Virus record (IMG/VR): IMGVR_UViG_3300020595_000129
Span: 1 to 31,094 of that record
Length of the DNA stretch: 31,094 bases
Direction: 5' to 3' (one strand)
Origin: a virus
Positions 7,988-15,222 of this stretch are shown here, one piece after another; the first letter of the stretch is position 1; each line of letters starts with the position of its first letter. Below the pieces are notes generated by a model that was not told the origin of the DNA, ran no database searches, and was given only the letters and a program-made list of their open reading frames with translations. The translations under genes and the position numbers were made by a program.

Positions 7988-8213
7988 ATTCGTCAAAGGT
8001 GACTTGGTATACATACCCCAAGCCGTCCACCTGTTTACGCACAGGGCAAACGCAAGGTACTTTTCAATGAATATGCGCCTGAAGGTTCCAAGGAATTGTC
8101 TGGTCCTCGATGTTGATGAAGAGAACGATTACGTTACGGTCCTATACGACGGAGAGCAGTGGCTTGTAAAAGAAAAAGATGTATATCCAGCCTCCAACGA
8201 AGCAAGAGAATAG
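7977..8213 (+). CDS. small SH3-like barrel protein
   Basis: A 78-residue protein read from the GTG at 7977 (MRNRFVKGDLVYIP). The pattern KGDLVYIP, then a loop, VLDVDEENDYVTVLYDGEQWLV and KEKDVYP resembles small SH3/KOW-like barrels that recur across this window (22771, 29586, 30368, 30564, 30955). A longer upstream frame exists but would overlap the previous gene by more than 100 nt. The start has only a weak GCGGACG before it. Function unknown; such barrels often bind nucleic acid or protein. Confidence 0.65.
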   Translation: MRNRFVKGDLVYIPQAVHLFTHRANARYFSMNMRLKVPRNCLVLDVDEENDYVTVLYDGEQWLVKEKDVYPASNEARE

Positions 8214-8228
8214 AAAAGGAATTAAAGA

Positions 8229-8480
8229 ATGTTTGATAGTTATCTTCTGTACATTAAGAACTCATGCCCTTTCTGCGTTAGGGCTACCCAGGAATTAAAT
8301 AATCGAGGGCTGGAGTACAGGCTCATTGAAGTAGACGATTGTCCTGAAGAATTCATTGCCCAATTGAAAGATGGGTATGATCATGAAAGCTTCCCGATGA
8401 TTATGGGATACGATGAAACCTATGAATCCTATAATTGGATCGGTGGTTATGAAGATCTAGTTGAGGACTTTGATGAGTAA
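8229..8480 (+). CDS. glutaredoxin
   Basis: An 83-residue thioredoxin-fold protein. It has the dithiol active site CPFC (Cys13, Cys16), the cis-Pro loop HESFPMIMG and a terminal Gly pair (WIGGYEDL). Phage glutaredoxins supply electrons to ribonucleotide reductase; no reductase gene lies in this window. AAAGGA precedes the ATG by 9 nt. The 3' end overlaps the next gene by 8 nt. Confidence 0.92.
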   Translation: MFDSYLLYIKNSCPFCVRATQELNNRGLEYRLIEVDDCPEEFIAQLKDGYDHESFPMIMGYDETYESYNWIGGYEDLVEDFDE

Positions 8481-8844
8481 GGGCGAACCCAAGAAAGAAA
8501 AGACAATATCAATAGATTTAATAGCGCTAATGGAGCTAGAGCAAGAGGCCACATCTGAGCGGATTTTGTTTATCGACTTGCTAAAAGAAAATCTTGAGGA
8601 AGAAAACCCAGATTATAGACTTCTTGAGATGTTGTGCGACGGACTATCCATATCGAATAAGTTTTTGAGAGAGATCAACACCATCGTTAATAATAATCCT
8701 ATAGTGATCCCTGATGAGACGAAAGTAGAACAAGTCATACTGTTCCCAGAAGATAGAAGCATACTAGAGATGATTGTTACATCTCGTGCTTACCTTAAAG
8801 ACGACATTAGTAGGATTAAGAATGTTTCAAGCTATTTCCATTAA
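8473..8844 (+). CDS. acidic helical protein, unknown function
   Basis: A 123-residue protein starting at the ATG within the glutaredoxin stop region. It is mostly acidic helices (LIALMELEQEATSERILFIDLLKENLEEE) with a short strand near residues 85-95 (VEQVILFPEDRSI). No family recognised. It is the last gene before a terminator, so it probably ends the groEL-glutaredoxin unit. Confidence 0.7.
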   Translation: MSKGEPKKEKTISIDLIALMELEQEATSERILFIDLLKENLEEENPDYRLLEMLCDGLSISNKFLREINTIVNNNPIVIPDETKVEQVILFPEDRSILEMIVTSRAYLKDDISRIKNVSSYFH

Positions 8845-8848
8845 GCAG

Positions 8849-8876
8849 TTGACTTGTTTAAAAAGGTGAATACTAT
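8849..8876 (+). promoter_or_regulatory. candidate promoter immediately before a terminator
   Basis: TTGACT (8849-8854), 16 bp, TACTAT (8871-8876). The -35 matches the main class in this window; the -10 is weaker, with TATATA also available. A terminator starts only about 20 nt downstream. Confidence 0.5.
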
Positions 8877-8897
8877 ATAAATGAGCAGACAATTTTT

Positions 8898-8926
8898 AGG
8901 GCGTCCGAAAGGGCGCTCTTTTTTTT
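8898..8926 (+). terminator. intrinsic terminator with GAAA tetraloop
   Basis: Stem GGGCGTCC (8899-8906) with GGGCGCTC (8911-8918), two G-U pairs, closed by a GAAA tetraloop and followed by eight T. It ends the groEL-glutaredoxin unit. Confidence 0.88.
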
Positions 8927-8937
8927 ATAATAAAAAT

Positions 8938-8965
8938 TTGATTTTATCCAAAGATATGGTATACT
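8938..8965 (+). promoter_or_regulatory. sigma-70-type promoter of the PAP2 gene
   Basis: TTGATT (8938-8943), 16 bp, TATACT (8960-8965), directly after the terminator and upstream of the phosphatase-deformylase group. Confidence 0.7.
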
Positions 8966-8977
8966 TATAGTGGAAGG

Positions 8978-8995
8978 TGCGAAAGGTGTTTCGCA
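8978..8995 (+). promoter_or_regulatory. 5' leader hairpin
   Basis: Perfect 7-bp inverted repeat TGCGAAA / TTTCGCA with loop GGTG, a few bases after the predicted transcription start. No T run follows, so it is not a terminator. It may protect the 5' end or be an RNA control element. Confidence 0.45.
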
Positions 8996-9034
8996 TTTGC
9001 CTTATTGCTCCAGCAAAGCAAAAGGATTCAAGTA

Positions 9035-9664
9035 ATGTCTACTGCTATTAAAACTAAATATATGGTTTTATTCGGGTTTTGTTCTCTGGCGGTGTACTTT
9101 ATCGTCCAGCAGTTCGTCACACATCAATACGATTTTCTGACCTCTTTTGATGAAGCGATCCCTTTCATACCCTGGACAGTCTGGATCTATCACACAATAG
9201 TTCCAGTTATTGTGGCAACCATGTTTCTTCTGGTGCAATCAAGAAGGCTATTCTTCACCACCTTTTGGTCTTGTGTCGCCTCAATGTTCATAATACATAT
9301 TTTCTATATATTCTTCCCATCTTTTTACCCCAGACCAGACTTTGCTGGCTCTGGCTTAACTGACTATTTGGTTGAACTGTCTTACACAATAGATAACTCC
9401 TCCAATACTTTCCCCTCGGGTCACGTCGCATTCGCTTGGCTTATGTTCTGGGGAGCTTACTTCTCGCAGAAAGCAAAAGAACTGCCACCTTTGAAAAGAA
9501 CATATCTTTTGTGGGCGATTGGGCTCTCTTTATCCACGCTAACTTTAAAAATGCATTATATCATTGACGTCATCGGCGGATTCGCTATTGGCACATTTAG
9601 CTTTTTCTTAATAAAATCATATATAAAATCCCGTTCTTTGTATCCAGACAAAACAACAACCTAG
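9035..9664 (+). CDS. PAP2 superfamily membrane phosphatase (PAP2_3/AUR1-like)
   Basis: A 209-residue membrane protein with about five to six hydrophobic helices. The catalytic region is NTFPSGHVAFAW with His130, and a second motif STLTLKMHYIIDVIGG with His174 and Asp178. The first classic PAP2 motif (KxxxxxxRP) and the Arg of the third are missing, which fits the PAP2_3/inositol phosphorylceramide synthase-like branch. It would dephosphorylate a lipid or transfer a phospho-head group at the membrane. I chose the ATG at 9035 with AAAAGGA upstream; a TTG 30 nt earlier is less likely. The deformylase gene follows after 7 nt. Confidence 0.88.
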   Translation: MSTAIKTKYMVLFGFCSLAVYFIVQQFVTHQYDFLTSFDEAIPFIPWTVWIYHTIVPVIVATMFLLVQSRRLFFTTFWSCVASMFIIHIFYIFFPSFYPRPDFAGSGLTDYLVELSYTIDNSSNTFPSGHVAFAWLMFWGAYFSQKAKELPPLKRTYLLWAIGLSLSTLTLKMHYIIDVIGGFAIGTFSFFLIKSYIKSRSLYPDKTTT

Positions 9665-9671
9665 TTATTAT

Positions 9672-10106
9672 ATGAGCGAAATAAAAATTGTAACAGACAG
9701 AGAGTCTTTATCAAACCAGTGCGAAAAAGCGACCCTCGAAGAGGGCGCGGCGATTGCCTCTCGACTCATTAAGGTTCTGATTGAAAGATCGGATGGAATT
9801 GGGTTGGCTGCGAACCAGATTGGGATTCAAAAACAAGTGTGTGTAGTCAACGTAGTTAACCCTGTAATACTTGTTAACCCTGTAGTTATCAAAGCCCAAG
9901 GGACAGTTGATTTTCTGGAAGGCTGCTTATCCTTCCCAGGCGAGGGAGTCATCACAGAGAGATATGATTCGATCGATGTTATGGCGGATAATCACAAAGA
10001 TGTTTTGCACTTCAGCAAAGATAAAAATCTACTAGAGTGTGTTTGTATACAGCATGAGATAGATCATTTAAACGGCATAACAATGCACGATAGAAGGAAA
10101 CAATAA
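9672..10106 (+). CDS. def: peptide deformylase
   Basis: A 144-residue metalloenzyme removing the formyl group from nascent proteins. All three motifs are present: GIGLAANQIG (42-51), EGCLS with metal ligand Cys85, and QHEIDH with ligands His128 and His132 and catalytic Glu129. It is shorter than bacterial Def (about 168 residues) and lacks the C-terminal helix, as known for phage deformylases. It may favour formyl-Met removal on phage proteins during rapid synthesis. The start has no strong Shine-Dalgarno. Confidence 0.95.
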   Translation: MSEIKIVTDRESLSNQCEKATLEEGAAIASRLIKVLIERSDGIGLAANQIGIQKQVCVVNVVNPVILVNPVVIKAQGTVDFLEGCLSFPGEGVITERYDSIDVMADNHKDVLHFSKDKNLLECVCIQHEIDHLNGITMHDRRKQ

Positions 10107-10107
10107 A

Positions 10108-10284
10108 GTGGCAAGAGTCATAAAGAACCAGAACAGGAACAAGGCGGTATCAAAGAAGAAGACGTCAATCGGATGCGGTAAGTTTACCAAGTCACACAAC
10201 AAAGGCGGTGGAGCAAGCGGGTCCACAACCAGCAAAAACTATAAAAAGAAACAAAGAGGACAAGGCGCTAGGAGGCGACGATGA
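10108..10284 (+). CDS. tiny highly basic protein
   Basis: A 58-residue frame read from GTG at 10108 with AGAAGGAA upstream, one base after the deformylase stop. About 18 Lys/Arg residues, a Gly/Ser-rich middle (GGGASGST) and a terminal RRRR. It ends by overlapping the next start at ATGA. Such proteins usually bind nucleic acid. No family recognised; the tight spacing on both sides supports it as a gene. Confidence 0.6.
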   Translation: MARVIKNQNRNKAVSKKKTSIGCGKFTKSHNKGGGASGSTTSKNYKKKQRGQGARRRR

Positions 10285-10376
10285 ACGACTGGGAAATAAT
10301 ATTTGTATTTTTTGGAGCACTTACCTTTATAATCGCAACCACTGCATTTCTTGCAGATTTACACGAGAAAGCATGA
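10281..10376 (+). CDS. single-pass membrane mini-protein
   Basis: A 31-residue peptide (MNDWEIIFVFFGALTFIIAT, then TAFLADLHEKA): one hydrophobic helix from about residue 5 to 25 with a charged tail. It overlaps both neighbours by 4 nt (ATGA), which supports translation. GGAGG lies 8 nt upstream inside the previous gene. Confidence 0.6.
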   Translation: MNDWEIIFVFFGALTFIIATTAFLADLHEKA

Positions 10377-10684
10377 GCGAAATAGGAATAGGTTTCGGAG
10401 CCATCCTGGACGACAATGTTGATGAGACTTGGATCCCAACAACAGAAACGGTCATAGAATGCACCGAGTGTGAGGATAAACTCTATTATAAAGACTTCGG
10501 ACCAGCCAACAGCGCCTTCGCTTGTGAGTGTCGCAACGTTCGCATAGGCTCTTACCCTGCAACACTAGCTCCTTATCCAAACTTTATGACAATTACTTAC
10601 AGGATAGAGCCTAAAATGTATGAAATTCCTTATGAAGAATATTGCAAAATTAAAGGAATAGAATGCAAGAAGAAAGAGGGATAA
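10373..10684 (+). CDS. small protein with Cys pairs
   Basis: A 103-residue protein starting in the ATGA overlap. Residues about 29-53 hold CTECEDKLYY and ACECRNV, four Cys in two CxxC/CxC pairs like a zinc ribbon. The C-terminal part reads MYEIPYEEYCKIKG. A longer in-frame start upstream would swallow two mini-genes and is rejected. Unknown function. Confidence 0.65.
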   Translation: MSEIGIGFGAILDDNVDETWIPTTETVIECTECEDKLYYKDFGPANSAFACECRNVRIGSYPATLAPYPNFMTITYRIEPKMYEIPYEEYCKIKGIECKKKEG

Positions 10685-10699
10685 CTAGTTACCAATGCT

Positions 10700-11008
10700 A
10701 TGGCAGATAACGACTTCAAAGACGCAGCAAAAAAATCTACCCTATCTTTACAGATAGAAGTTGTGGAGTTAGAAAACAAATTAGATCGTGTTGCTGACGG
10801 GATTGAACACCTCAAAGAGAGGCAAGAAGAGATGATGGCTCACATCTCAAAAATCAAAGAGGCTGTATACAATCCAGAACAAGGAATATACGCAAGAATA
10901 AAAGAGCTAGAAAACTGGAAGACAACTCATTCAAAGCTGATGTGGATGCTCGTATCAAGCCTCGTCGGATTAGTCACCGCAGCCGTTTTTACCAATGTAA
11001 TCGGCTAG
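10700..11008 (+). CDS. coiled-coil protein with C-terminal membrane anchor
   Basis: A 102-residue protein. Residues 15-72 form a coiled coil (LSLQIEVVELENKLDRVADG, HLKERQEEMMAHISKI). Then YARIKELENWKTTHSKL leads into a membrane helix (about 80-100, MWMLVSSLVGLVTAAVF). The layout resembles XhlA/phage-holin-associated proteins, which sit in the inner membrane and help lysis; the amidase gene lies 5.6 kb upstream. Role is inference. Confidence 0.7.
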   Translation: MADNDFKDAAKKSTLSLQIEVVELENKLDRVADGIEHLKERQEEMMAHISKIKEAVYNPEQGIYARIKELENWKTTHSKLMWMLVSSLVGLVTAAVFTNVIG

Positions 11009-11018
11009 GAAAAACGCC

Positions 11019-11046
11019 TTGACATACACCTCTGATTTAGTATAAT
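11019..11046 (+). promoter_or_regulatory. full-consensus sigma-70 promoter of purA
   Basis: TTGACA (11019-11024), 16 bp, TATAAT (11041-11046). Both boxes are perfect consensus, the strongest promoter in the window. Confidence 0.88.
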
Positions 11047-11074
11047 GATAACACTACAACTTATGGAGGTTTGA

Positions 11075-12073
11075 ATGAGCTTTGCAGATATTACGATTGG
11101 GCTTCAAAATGGTGATGAAGCCAAAGGTAAGGTCACTCATCACTTATGTAAGAACGGAGATTATACGCATGTTTTACGATACAATGGCTCTTGTAACAGC
11201 GGGCACACGATTTATCACGAGGGAAGAAAATTTGTTACCCATCACATTCCTGCTGGTGTATTTTATGGCATCAAGTCTATAATCGGTTCAGGCTGTGTGC
11301 TAAACAAAGCGCAGTTCTTTAAAGAGATTGACGAGCTTGAAGAGGGCGGAATCAACACGAAAGGTCTTATCTTTATCGCAGAGAATACGCACATCATCAC
11401 TGATATTCACCGCCAAGAAGACAGCAAGGACACAAAACTTGGCACAACCAAGCAAGGAAACGGTCCTGCTTACCGAGACAAGTACGATCGTAAAGGCGTC
11501 CGCGCCATGGATGACCCCGACTTAAAAGAATATACAATCAACTTATACGAAGAGTTCCATGAGAATGAAGAAGTTAAAATATTATGTGAAGGAGCCCAAG
11601 GGGTTGAGTTGGATATTGATTGGGGAGATTATCCTTTTGTCACTTCTAGTCATTGCACAACGGCTGGTGCTCTCTTAAATGCAATCCCTCCAAGCTGGGT
11701 CCGAGATGTGTGGGGAGTCGGCAAAGTTTACGAAACCTACTCTGGCTTTAAAGACTTCGAGCCACCACACCCTCACTTCCCCAAACTAAGGAAGTTAGGA
11801 GATGAGTACGGTGCCACAACTGGTCGTCCACGCCAGTGCAATTGGCTTAATATAACCAGGCTTAAAAGGGCTATTAAGATAAATGGTGTCAATCAAGTTG
11901 TGCTAAACAAGGTTGACGTTATAAGAAGTTTGGGTGTTTACAGACTAATTAGTGATGGAAGTCATATTGGATTTCACACATTCCAAGAGATGCACGATTA
12001 TATCGACAAAGAGCTAAAGTCTATAGATAAAAACATAAAGTTACATTTCTCTGGCAGGAAAGACGCGATCTGA
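11075..12073 (+). CDS. purA: short adenylosuccinate synthetase (PurA/PurZ0-like)
   Basis: A 332-residue enzyme of the adenylosuccinate synthetase family, about 100 residues shorter than bacterial PurA and similar in size to archaeal PurA and phage PurZ. Motifs: GLQNGDEAKGKV with the catalytic base Asp14 kept, NSGHT with His44, GTTKQGNGPAYRDK, EGAQGVELDIDWGDYPFVTSS, EYGATTGRPR, and NKVD (278-281) for guanine recognition. PurA makes adenylosuccinate from IMP, Asp and GTP; phage PurZ acts on dGMP to make the 2-aminoadenine precursor and has lost the Asp and GTP site. The retained Asp and NKVD favour PurA or the GTP-using PurZ0 intermediate. TGGAGGT precedes the ATG, behind a full-consensus promoter. 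No other aminoadenine-pathway gene is seen here. Confidence 0.93.
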   Translation: MSFADITIGLQNGDEAKGKVTHHLCKNGDYTHVLRYNGSCNSGHTIYHEGRKFVTHHIPAGVFYGIKSIIGSGCVLNKAQFFKEIDELEEGGINTKGLIFIAENTHIITDIHRQEDSKDTKLGTTKQGNGPAYRDKYDRKGVRAMDDPDLKEYTINLYEEFHENEEVKILCEGAQGVELDIDWGDYPFVTSSHCTTAGALLNAIPPSWVRDVWGVGKVYETYSGFKDFEPPHPHFPKLRKLGDEYGATTGRPRQCNWLNITRLKRAIKINGVNQVVLNKVDVIRSLGVYRLISDGSHIGFHTFQEMHDYIDKELKSIDKNIKLHFSGRKDAI

Positions 12074-12099
12074 TATCTTAATTTTGAGGGCATAATCAA

Positions 12100-12279
12100 A
12101 TGACAGAAGAACTGAAAGGAAGAAGATTCCCTCTTGATAGGAAAGATATAAAGATCAAAAAGCTTGAGAAGAAGCTTGCTTTCTACAAGATTTATGCTAC
12201 AAAGCTAGAAGCTAGGCTCAAAAGATGTGAGGAAAAGGTAAAGGAGACCCAACCCAATGAGGGTGGTAATACCGAATAA
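12100..12279 (+). CDS. small basic coiled-coil protein
   Basis: A 59-residue frame beginning at ATG 12100 with GAGGG 11 nt upstream. Residues 15-50 are a Lys-rich heptad helix (IKIKKLEKKLAFYKIYATKL). It overlaps the next frame by 23 nt. No family recognised. Confidence 0.55.
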   Translation: MTEELKGRRFPLDRKDIKIKKLEKKLAFYKIYATKLEARLKRCEEKVKETQPNEGGNTE

Positions 12280-12415
12280 GTTAAAAGAAAAGATTTCAGA
12301 GGCCCTGACTGAATTATATTTGTTCCGCCAAGCAGTTGAATCTGGACTTGTAAAAGACAGTAAAAAAATAATCAAGAGAATCGAAAAGATAAAGAAAATC
12401 CTTAAGGATACATGA
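12257..12415 (+). CDS. small basic helical protein
   Basis: A 52-residue frame from ATG 12257 (AAGGAGA upstream inside the previous gene). It is helical and basic, ending in KKIIKRIEKIKKILKDT. It ends in an ATGA overlap with the next gene, which supports it. Unknown. Confidence 0.55.
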   Translation: MRVVIPNKLKEKISEALTELYLFRQAVESGLVKDSKKIIKRIEKIKKILKDT

Positions 12416-12657
12416 TAGAATTTTATTTAAAGCCTGGAGATCTAATCATTACTGATAGAACTTATGGTATTTTAATTAGCAATTCATCTGGCACCTGGGT
12501 TTATATGTCACGCGGGCACTCTCATCCAACCCCCGAATGGTATCGCAACACTATTCGTTCAAGGGATTTGTATTATCACCTAGATAATAAAACTCTTTGG
12601 GCAAACGTAGTGTACGCACCTGGTAAAAGAAGAAAGAGAAAAAAGAGAAGTACTTGA
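12412..12657 (+). CDS. small SH3-like 'PGDL' protein
   Basis: An 81-residue protein with the opening LKPGDLIITDRTYGILI, a YMSRGH strand and a basic tail (KRRKRKKRS). It belongs to the small barrel group repeated in the window, though more diverged. The start lies in an ATGA overlap. Its stop TGA (12655-12657) is part of the -35 box of the methyltransferase promoter. Confidence 0.6.
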   Translation: MIEFYLKPGDLIITDRTYGILISNSSGTWVYMSRGHSHPTPEWYRNTIRSRDLYYHLDNKTLWANVVYAPGKRRKRKKRST

Positions 12658-12681
12658 CTTTAATAACTTGCGAGCTATAAT
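12654..12681 (+). promoter_or_regulatory. promoter of the methyltransferase gene
   Basis: TTGACT (12654-12659), 16 bp, TATAAT (12676-12681). The -35 box contains the stop codon of the preceding gene. The ATG of the methyltransferase lies 7 nt after the -10 box, so the mRNA would be leaderless or nearly so. Confidence 0.85.
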
Positions 12682-12688
12682 AACTCTT

Positions 12689-13585
12689 ATGAATGATATT
12701 AAACTTGAACATCTTGAAGGTCTTGAATTCCTGTCAAAGATTCCAGACAACTCCGTAGATCTAATATTGACTGATCCTCCATACGTGATCTCCAAAGACA
12801 CAGGGATGGACAAGTTCGCAAAGAAAGTAGAGCAATTCAAGAAGCAAGGCGTAGCCGCAAAAACTGATCAAGAGTTCGAAGAGTATAGGGATAATACTGA
12901 CTGGCACCAATTCTTTAGGAAAAAGAAGATCCCAATCAGTGACTGGTGTCCAAAGCTCGTTGAATATAGGGCTGGCTACCTGGAGTATGGTAGCATCTAT
13001 GGCAAGAAGTATGCCGTAAAGACCCAGTTCGGTGACTGGGATATTAATTTTACCATGGAGCAACTTGAGAGCTTTATCGGTGAGTTCTACCGAGTTCTTA
13101 AAGACGGCGGCACTTGTATTGTCTTCTTCGATGTGTGGAAGATCACCCCTCTCAAGGTGATGATGGAGTCATCAAAGTTTAAAGGCATCCGTCTCGTAGA
13201 ATGGCTTAAGACTAATCCCTTGCCAATCAACCAGAGTGTTAATTACCTTTCAAACTGCCGCGAAGTAGCCCTTTTGGGAGTGAAGAAGGGCAAGCCTACA
13301 TTCAACAGCAAGTATGATAATGGTGTTTATGAACTTCCCCTTGCATCGAGCAAAGATAAGATACACTCTACGCAAAAAAGTGTGCGTCTTTTCGACAATC
13401 TCATCGAGAAGCACTCGAATGAAGGAGATGTGGTTCTAGATTCCTTCGCAGGTTCCGCAACAACGGCAATTTCTTGTATTAATACTAATAGAAAGTTCAT
13501 TGGATGCGAGGTAGACGAGGACTATTATAACAAAGCCACTGAACGTATTAAAAACGTTACTAATAATAAAAAAATAGGAGTTTAA
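12689..13585 (+). CDS. beta-class DNA methyltransferase (N6-adenine or N4-cytosine)
   Basis: A 298-residue SAM-dependent methyltransferase. The catalytic motif DPPY (Asp29-Tyr32) precedes the SAM motif DSFAGSATT (about 251-259), the order of the beta class (HinfI/CcrM-like). The N-terminal NSVDLILTDPPY and the C-terminal IGCEVDEDYYNKATERI are typical. About 60 residues after DPPY (KFAKKVEQFKKQG onward) form an insert. It probably protects phage DNA from host restriction or marks it; no partner nuclease is adjacent. The start at 12689 lies 7 nt after the -10 box and has no Shine-Dalgarno; a TTG upstream lies within the promoter and is rejected. Confidence 0.92.
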   Translation: MNDIKLEHLEGLEFLSKIPDNSVDLILTDPPYVISKDTGMDKFAKKVEQFKKQGVAAKTDQEFEEYRDNTDWHQFFRKKKIPISDWCPKLVEYRAGYLEYGSIYGKKYAVKTQFGDWDINFTMEQLESFIGEFYRVLKDGGTCIVFFDVWKITPLKVMMESSKFKGIRLVEWLKTNPLPINQSVNYLSNCREVALLGVKKGKPTFNSKYDNGVYELPLASSKDKIHSTQKSVRLFDNLIEKHSNEGDVVLDSFAGSATTAISCINTNRKFIGCEVDEDYYNKATERIKNVTNNKKIGV

Positions 13586-13589
13586 TGCT

Positions 13590-13907
13590 ATGAAAGTTTT
13601 TACTGTGAATAAGATTGAGTTTTATCCTGACTACAAACGCCCAGATGTTTCTGGAGAAGTTGCAGGAGTGTTTAAAGAACAAGGAGCCGCTCACAAAAAG
13701 GCTTCGGAAATCTTGATCGAGAGCTTAACCGAACGCGCCGAGTGGGATGAAGAGTTGGAAGAGCCTATGTCGTCGCTTGACAAAAGCGGTGATCCTGAAA
13801 AGCTATACAAAGAGCTTATCGAACTGAATGATTCACACGGCGGCGATGAGGAAAGCGGCTGGTGCCCCTATGTCCAAGTCTTCGTGGATGAGAGCGCTCT
13901 TTCTTAG
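13590..13907 (+). CDS. small acidic protein, unknown
   Basis: A 105-residue acidic protein. Residues 1-40 (MKVFTVNKIEFYPDY, EVAGVFKEQGAAHKKA) look like a strand-helix unit; the end reads SGWCPYVQVFVDESAL. AGGAG lies 12 nt before the ATG. It sits 4 nt after the methyltransferase and is likely co-transcribed. No family recognised. Confidence 0.65.
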   Translation: MKVFTVNKIEFYPDYKRPDVSGEVAGVFKEQGAAHKKASEILIESLTERAEWDEELEEPMSSLDKSGDPEKLYKELIELNDSHGGDEESGWCPYVQVFVDESALS

Positions 13908-13933
13908 AGCATTAAGCCAAAAAGAGGAATGAA

Positions 13934-14140
13934 ATGAGATTCGCTAAGAAGATGGTTGTTCACATAACCAAGTTTGAAATGAAGGAAGCCTTGATGGATT
14001 ATTTCAATAAAACAGGACATGAACATCTGGCTGATCACATGGATACCAACTCGTGGCAGCTTGATTATCTTGCCCGACAAAAATATTGGGTTTTGAATTT
14101 AGACGGTGAAGTCGAGGTAGAAGATGCCATCGACACCTAG
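13934..14140 (+). CDS. small protein, unknown
   Basis: A 68-residue protein with GAGGAATG before the ATG. It contains FEMKEALMDYFNKTGHEHLADHM and ends acidic (VEVEDAIDT). It overlaps the next frame by 17 nt. No motif of known function. Confidence 0.6.
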   Translation: MRFAKKMVVHITKFEMKEALMDYFNKTGHEHLADHMDTNSWQLDYLARQKYWVLNLDGEVEVEDAIDT

Positions 14141-14333
14141 TCAAAACTGCTTTTCAAAATTGCACAGAGTTGTCAGAGAGTTTGGAATGGTAAAGGTATT
14201 GGAGGTGCTTCCCACTTTCTTCACTGCTAAAGAGCCATCGAAGGACTACAAAGACATGCGTAAGAAACTTGAGGAAGCTAGCGAGCTTTATAAAAAGGAG
14301 CGTACTATTTATATAGATGAAAGTATTACTTGA
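14124..14333 (+). CDS. small helical protein, unknown
   Basis: A 69-residue protein (LHRVVREFGMVKVLEVLPTF, then charged helices). It overlaps the kinase-like gene by 17 nt, suggesting translational coupling. The block VREFG..KVLEVL recalls small phage proteins, but I cannot name the family. Confidence 0.55.
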   Translation: MPSTPSQNCFSKLHRVVREFGMVKVLEVLPTFFTAKEPSKDYKDMRKKLEEASELYKKERTIYIDESIT

Positions 14334-15222
14334 AAACTGGCGTGAATATGCTTACAAGAAACCACTGCGCCGTGTAAAATCTAACATTCTTGAAGAGGTA
14401 ACAGAAGAAGAGATAAGAGAGTTCCCTCTTTCTGATGAAGAACTCGATAAGATTAAAAGGTGGGCTGGGCTATCAGGCGACCCGCTCTTCCTTGGTTCAG
14501 GGACGATGGGTAGCGCCTATCAATTCGGTGATGAAGTTCTAAAAATCACGAAAGATTATGCCGAAGCCTCTGCTGCACAGTCTATTGCTGGGCAATCTCA
14601 CCCCAATGTATACAAGATTAAGGCAGTCGCACGAAGGTTTGGACAGGGAGAAGCCCCACCGGCAGAGCTTTCTGACTATCCCTTCTTGATTGTCTATGAT
14701 CTAGTGGGCGAAGAGGTCGGAGGATCTGACATACCAAACAAAAACCAGCAAGATGTCATTAAAACAATGCATGGCAAGCCCGAGACAATTTATTATAATT
14801 GGACAGAAAATCTCGACCAGATAAAAGCAAAGTTTTTAAACTGGGTCAAGTCCAATCCCAAAGCTGTGGAGGAAGGACCTGTCTCCCGCTTTCAAAATCA
14901 TGGTCCAAAGCTGGAAGCTCTCTTATCCTCGGCTGGGTTGGATGCACGAGATGCTTCTCTACTTAAAGCAGCCTGGTCTATTTCAGTTGGATTATACTCT
15001 GCTCAAAATATTAACTCTGCGGAAGGTATCGCCAACGCACTGGCTTCACCGATGATGAACTACGTTGATGACATCGCTAGAGGCTTAACATTCCTTAAAC
15101 AAAATGGTATACACTTTAGAGACCTAAAAACAACAAACGTTATGAATGATCGAGGTCGATTAATTATCATCGATATCGGCAAGTCCGATGTTAAGCAGAG
15201 AGAACCAATTGAAAAAATATAG
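14317..15222 (+). CDS. protein kinase-like protein with N-terminal ENWR tag
   Basis: A 301-residue protein with a protein kinase fold signature. It has a Gly-rich loop LGSGTMGSAY (59-68), VLKIT with Lys76, a catalytic loop HFRDLKTTNVM (Asp269, Asn274; FRD instead of HRD) and IIDIGKS with Asp286 (DIG instead of DFG). The region between is longer and less conserved than in eukaryotic-type kinases. All phosphotransfer residues needed are present. The N-terminus MKVLLENWREY is nearly the same as in the gene at 19061. It may be a virion-packaged kinase that modifies host proteins after injection (inference). The end overlaps the next small gene. Confidence 0.8.
   Translation: MKVLLENWREYAYKKPLRRVKSNILEEVTEEEIREFPLSDEELDKIKRWAGLSGDPLFLGSGTMGSAYQFGDEVLKITKDYAEASAAQSIAGQSHPNVYKIKAVARRFGQGEAPPAELSDYPFLIVYDLVGEEVGGSDIPNKNQQDVIKTMHGKPETIYYNWTENLDQIKAKFLNWVKSNPKAVEEGPVSRFQNHGPKLEALLSSAGLDARDASLLKAAWSISVGLYSAQNINSAEGIANALASPMMNYVDDIARGLTFLKQNGIHFRDLKTTNVMNDRGRLIIIDIGKSDVKQREPIEKI

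Noticed and set aside
8881-8970. A 29-codon frame (MSRQFLGRPKG...)
   Set aside because: It runs through an intrinsic terminator and into the next promoter; no ribosome site or family supports it.
10208-10684. A 158-residue protein as one gene
   Set aside because: Its first 55 codons overlap two tightly packed mini-genes; the ATG at 10373 in an ATGA overlap is the better start.
11075-12073. Proof of an aminoadenine (Z) genome
   Set aside because: The catalytic Asp and GTP motif of PurA are intact and no DatZ, MazZ or special polymerase gene is in the window.
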